Assembly (NCBI RefSeq): GCF_905147045.1
Contig: NC_065893.1
Span: forward strand, 4,216,001-4,280,000
Reading direction: 5' to 3'
From: Nymphalis io
Lineage: Eukaryota > Arthropoda > Insecta > Lepidoptera > Nymphalidae
DNA: 64,000 nucleotides
Position numbers and translations under genes: made by a program. The notes beneath the pieces were generated by a model. The model did no database searches. It was not told the DNA's origin and saw nothing but the letters and a program-made list of their open reading frames with translations. Of the stretch, positions 49,001-55,100 are shown piece after piece. Each line of letters opens with the position of its first letter. Position 1 is the first letter of the stretch.

Positions 49001-52000
49001 CAAGCAATAAAAATCAACAAAATAATTACCAGTATAGCTAATATTACGATTAAAATGTGGAACTTCGTTTCAATAGGCGTCTGTTAACCAATCCGTTTAA
49101 AATAATTAATAGATGCTGATGCAATTTAGCAAGGTAATAGATTACGTTTTGGAATAGAAGCTAAGAATATTTATTATTTATTTGAAATTTGAAACAAGTG
49201 AGTTATATTTGGTCTAATATACATCTAATTAAATTTGCGCAAGGCTATGAATAAACTCTTATATAACGTTCTAAATCTAATTATGCTTTGAAGTACCGTT
49301 GTGATTAAATGTTGAATGAAACAAAGGAAGTACTTCCCACCATCTCTAGACTGTGCGATTCAGGTATTTGAAATATTTAATTAGCGCCGTCTGCCGGTAA
49401 TACAAGTCAATACTTAAGATTGGCTAAGTGCAAGCCAATCTGGTTAGGGAAATAAATGCGCATTAAATATAATAGCAACGTGACTTCTTTTCGTTTTTCT
49501 TGTTGGTGCATACTCAGACAGGCTTGCCTTGTGTACCACCCAATCCTCATATATTGTACCACCAAACAGCCATACTTAATATTATCGAGTTCTGGTTGGA
49601 AGGGTGAGTGAGTCAGTGTAAATAAAGGCACATGGGACATAGACATCTTAGTTCCCAAGATTGGAGGTGAAATGACTATGTAATGGATGTTTCCTATAGT
49701 GCCAATGTCTACGGGCGGTTATGACCACTTGCCATCAGGTGGCCCATTTGCATAGTCTGTCTATCTATTCTAAATAAAGAAAAAATATTCTAAAAAGTTG
49801 TTACCATTTTTTTATAGATAGATAAAAAAATTATTTATTTTAAGATTAATTATTATTATTGAAAAATTATTAATTAGGAATGGTCTGACGACAACAATAA
49901 AATTAAGTTAATTTGTCATCATATGCAACATAATAATTAACTTATCATGAATGCAAATGAAAGCTAAACTAGTTAGCTTAGGCTTTATTAACATAATCAT
50001 GTATAGAATAATAATTTTATGTGTTTGATGATGATGCGATGTTCTTCGTAGAACCTTACTTTATTTTCATTTGAATACAATAAACACACTTAAAAGTAAT
50101 CTAGGAAAACCGACAGTTTCGTTTTGGAGAAGTTACCTGGTCAGGGTCCGTAATCTGCCGTTTCAATTTCTCACTTTCCAACTCGACATGACGACATATG
50201 AGCAACTTAATATTAAACGATATCGCTTTCCAAGACATATATAATTGAAAATATTATTTCAATTATATATGTCTTGGAATGTATTTTAATATAAATCATT
50301 AGAAAAATGATTGATTTATACGGATTAAGAATAATTACTGTACAAGCCATGACAAATTCTAAAGTGTCTATTACGCGCGCATTCATATCTACTAGATAGA
50401 TAGAATTATATCGACATGAAATACTCAAATCCGAATGGTTGTCAGTTGTAAATTATAACTAATATTTAATATAAAATACACACTTCGCAAGACGGTTAAT
50501 AATATCCGGTTTATTTTCTGATGTTTTGATATTCTGATATATAAAAAACACTGTAATCCATAACTGTTCATAGTCAAAAGTCATGACTAATATTGAATGA
50601 CAAAAAACGCTTTATACAGATAATCAATCTTCATATTGATAAATATTTTCTTACCCACCAACCTGCCATTTAAAGGTGGATAACCTTGAAATTGATCGTG
50701 GCATATCTAATGGTAAAACCTATCGTTTGATGGACAAAGATATCAAGGATGATTGCGGCATTTTTCCATTGCATCACAACTTTTACTATAATTGCGAAAA
50801 AATAATCATAAATTAAAATAAAATCGCGGTTGAATAAATTGAAAACCATTTTCTTTATAAAAAGGAAAACTTCTACGCAACTGTGGAACAGATATTTTGT
50901 GCATATATAAAAATATTCCATGTAGTTACGTAATTTATTGTTTGCCAATAAGCAATGTGATTTTGTATGGTGAAAGTTGCTCTTAAATATCTTTATGCTA
51001 AATTTCATTCTTAATCAAATTATTGCATGATTTTTATAATCAAACAAAACATTTATCTATTTAAATATATATCTATGTATAAAATATTGGTAATATTTTT
51101 TTTACCAAAAGACAAAATACGAATAAATATAATTACCAGCATAAGGGACGACATAAGAAATAATTTAAACAGAAGTTTTTCTTAACATACACTACTTTTC
51201 TATATTACGGTTCTTAACATACTTATCTATCAAATTATCTGAAAGTTTAAAATAATACAAGATATGTTATTACCAGAATCCAAGAACTGTGAAATATGGT
51301 GCGTGGACTACGCAGGCGGAGAACCGGTCAGCTTCGGACCGCTCCCTGATGGAACACCATGTAGCTACGACCGACCTTATGATATTTGCTATCAGGTAAG
51401 TACTTCAGAAGTTATTGATACAAAATATTCTAGTATTGATAACATATATCAAATAAAAAATTGGAAATACATATTAATATGGATTTCACATTCTTTTTAT
51501 ATTGCCAGGCGGCATCACGATCTAAATATTAGGATTGATAGGATAATGACTGATAATTTCTGTAATATTAATAAGGCTCTGGCCCAATTAAAATTAAAAT
51601 TTTACAGATCAGAATAGTGTAACATTTTATTGGCTGTAGGCCGGTCACCTAGAGTTCTTTATTATATACATATATACGCGTATTCACGCTTCGTTGTCCC
51701 GGAATGCTATGCCAATTTTCTCCCTTAAAGGGGTGTCATTGGTCTTGGGTCTTGAACTATATATTATAAAATTTATCAAAAAAATCTTTTAGGGTACTTG
51801 TGTGAAAGGCCAGTGTAACGGGACGGATCCAGCGTGTGAGACGTGTCCTGACGGGTATTGTAACAACAATACACACGTATACTCGAGACAACTTGGCAAA
51901 GGTAACTTTCTAACCACAAATACTATATCTTATTTTTGGTATCTTTTCGCGCAGTGCTCTGGCACGCTTGACAATTTGTCTCCATAATAAAATTTATAGT

Positions 52001-52097
52001 ATGTTATTTTATGATCTATGTTGAATTTTATTGTATCAAATGTTAATATTATAAATACCTATAAGAATAATAATACAGCTAATATATATAAATACAG

Positions 52098-52166
<69 letters not shown>

Positions 52167-55100
52167 GATTCTAACTAGACACCTCAAAATCAGCAAATAT
52201 ACCCACTGCTAAACAATTCCCCTATAAGAACACAATATACTCACAGATTTCAAGTAGATAGATATCACAAGCATTATTGCAAAAACTTTATCGTTCTTAC
52301 TTTATAGACTTGCTAGGATGGACATCCACTTGCCGCCCACCTATTGCAGTATATATATATACACGGGACATGACATTTAAAATATAAAAAAATTAATTAC
52401 TTAATTATCAATTATTGTAAAATTCTACCAAAGGCTTAAATAAACTTAAACTTAACACAAAACTTAATAAACTTAACACTTAAATTTGAGTCGAGTCAAC
52501 GAATCATTTTTAATTTCATCGATGAATTTAATAATGTTTCGTTGACTTACGTAACGTTAGCGTTTCGTCCGTACGTAGTGTAATCCAGACGAATTTAAAA
52601 CGACAGAATCAATTTATATAAGTTATATAATAAAAGAACTTATACATCCTTCTGACAAATAATGGCTACTAATGCTGTTAGTTAAAAAAAGATGATTTAT
52701 CCATAACAAAAATTTTTTGTTTAAAGTAACAGAGGAATTCAATTATGTATTATATTATATCAATTATGTAATATTTATTTTTCGCTACATGGAAATGTTA
52801 TTTAAGTTTTATAATGAAGATGTTTAGATTTTCATAACAATAAGAAATTGAACCGGGACGCGAGTTTATAGGAGACGTCACCATAACTAGGAAAAATGAC
52901 TCGATCGGTTTTCTTACTATTTAATTATTAAATTCCGCGTACTCATTTAATAGTCTGGCTTGCTCTAAATCTATAAAAATACCTTAAAATTTATAAAATA
53001 TCGATTAAAACATTTTTAATTTTAGTACAACAAAGTAATTTATTGATAAAAAGAGCAATTTTGAAAGTACTCTCAATTTTCTCTACTCTTACTCATTAAT
53101 TTCATCTTTTAAACAGGCTGGACGCGACTAACCGTGATACCACATGAAGCAAACCAGCTTTCCGTTCACATCGGAACACCGGTTGCATTAAATGTAGCCA
53201 TCCGAGAACGTCGCCGAGACAGACCCATCCTCGAACTGTCAAAGCACTCTAGAAAATTTGAACTGGATAATAGACAAGATAACTACCTGAAGTATGATCC
53301 AAATATACCACAGAACCTCCAGATAATAGAAGTGGATAGCAATGTTATAGATATCAAGGAGGGAGAACGCTTCGGGTGGGAGGGCGAGGTAGTGGCAGCT
53401 GGCAGCTTGCTGCGCTGGAGGCAGACTGAAACAGATGTCTTCATATCTTCGTCTTCTAAATTGCAGACCGATTTAATGATTATGGTTGGTTATTTTTTTT
53501 TATATTTATACACATTACTCAAATGTAATAAAAATTATAAGTTTTTATTTTATGGAACCTACTGGTCATAGTGGGTCCAATTTTGCAACTAAATTTGCAA
53601 TCGATTTTAAGCAATCGATTGAGATGAACTTTTAGAACACTTTTTATTCTTGCACCAATACTATCTAGTTTACAAAATTTTATTTTATTATATTAAAAAG
53701 CATTTTAAAATGTTTAATTATCTTGTTATCATATTGTACTAATTTCATTCTGAATTCGAATTTGTATTATACTTTTACTTTTATATGTATTATAATTATT
53801 ACGGAAATAATACTTCTCAATTGATTGAAAAAATTGTATATTTGTTAAAAAGATCAAGAAATTATTATACAGACCGACCTATTGTTTTTTATATTAACTG
53901 TCTCTCGTTTGGATTTTCATAATATTTACTTAAAAACTATTATTTTGGTCCTTCGGATTTATTCTTTATTTAGATTATAACATAAAGTAGATTAACACAT
54001 ATTTAACATACATATATTTTTAAAACGAATAATTTACAAAATTTTGTATTTGTGTATAAATTGAGTTGAAATATTACATATGACAGCAGAATATTTACAT
54101 CACATGTAATTAATTATATGTACACATATATATATACATATATACCCTGGGACATTATTCACACACTGATCCCAAACTAAGCAGAGTACTATGGTAACCA
54201 GACAACTGATATACTACATATACTACTTTTCTTTTGTAAATACACACTTATAAAGATAAATAACATCCAGACTCAGGACAAACAGACATGTTCATGCACA
54301 CAAATGCCTGTCCTGGGTGGGAATCGAATCCACAACCTTCGGCGTGAAAAGCAAGTATCTACCAACCACGCCAACCGGCCCGTCATATATTGTCGATAAA
54401 AAGGAAATTAATACGTATAACGAATATAACGAATGGTAACTTTAAGTTTGACTTTGTATCGACCTCACGTCTAGTCAAGTAGTTTCATGTATATATGTAT
54501 ATTACAAATATACAGGAAAAGCGCTCTGCAAACACACATACATATACACTTTAAAGTACACTATTTAAGACAATTTATAATAATAATGAATGAATTAAAG
54601 GAATATTTAAAAAATTATGTGTGGATATATAATATGTGAATGCACATAGGCATAAAGCCATATTGTAGAGATCCTCGACATTTGATACTACCTTGGATTT
54701 TATTGAATCTACTCGTTGAATCTGGTAATAAGTACTCATTGATTTCTTGCATTTCCTTTCATCACACGACTTGTCTGCGAATACTTTTTGATTTGTCAAA
54801 TAAAAATCTATAAATACTTTTAGATTTGTCAAATAAAAATCTATAAATACTTATATTGACGACAACAATCACATTAATCATAGATTCAATAAGCTTTAAG
54901 TAGGCGATGATGATAATGTGTGGGGACCGATTAAGGCAACGGTGGCCATACTCTAGACTTACTAATTACGCAGGACATAATAACGTGAACAAGTGTGTGC
55001 GCAAAAACACATGTGCACTCTCTAATTCCTCACTGTCGTAAAAATTTCACGTAATTTATCCTGACCAACAGCCTTACGCTTATTCCCCAGGTGAACTTGC

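Larger units (their letters stand above)
48952..51276. other. ADAMTS intron 9 (2.3 kb)
   Basis: It contains a diverged family B SINE (49503-49790) and a perfect hairpin (50228-50279). No exon was seen. Confidence 0.65.
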
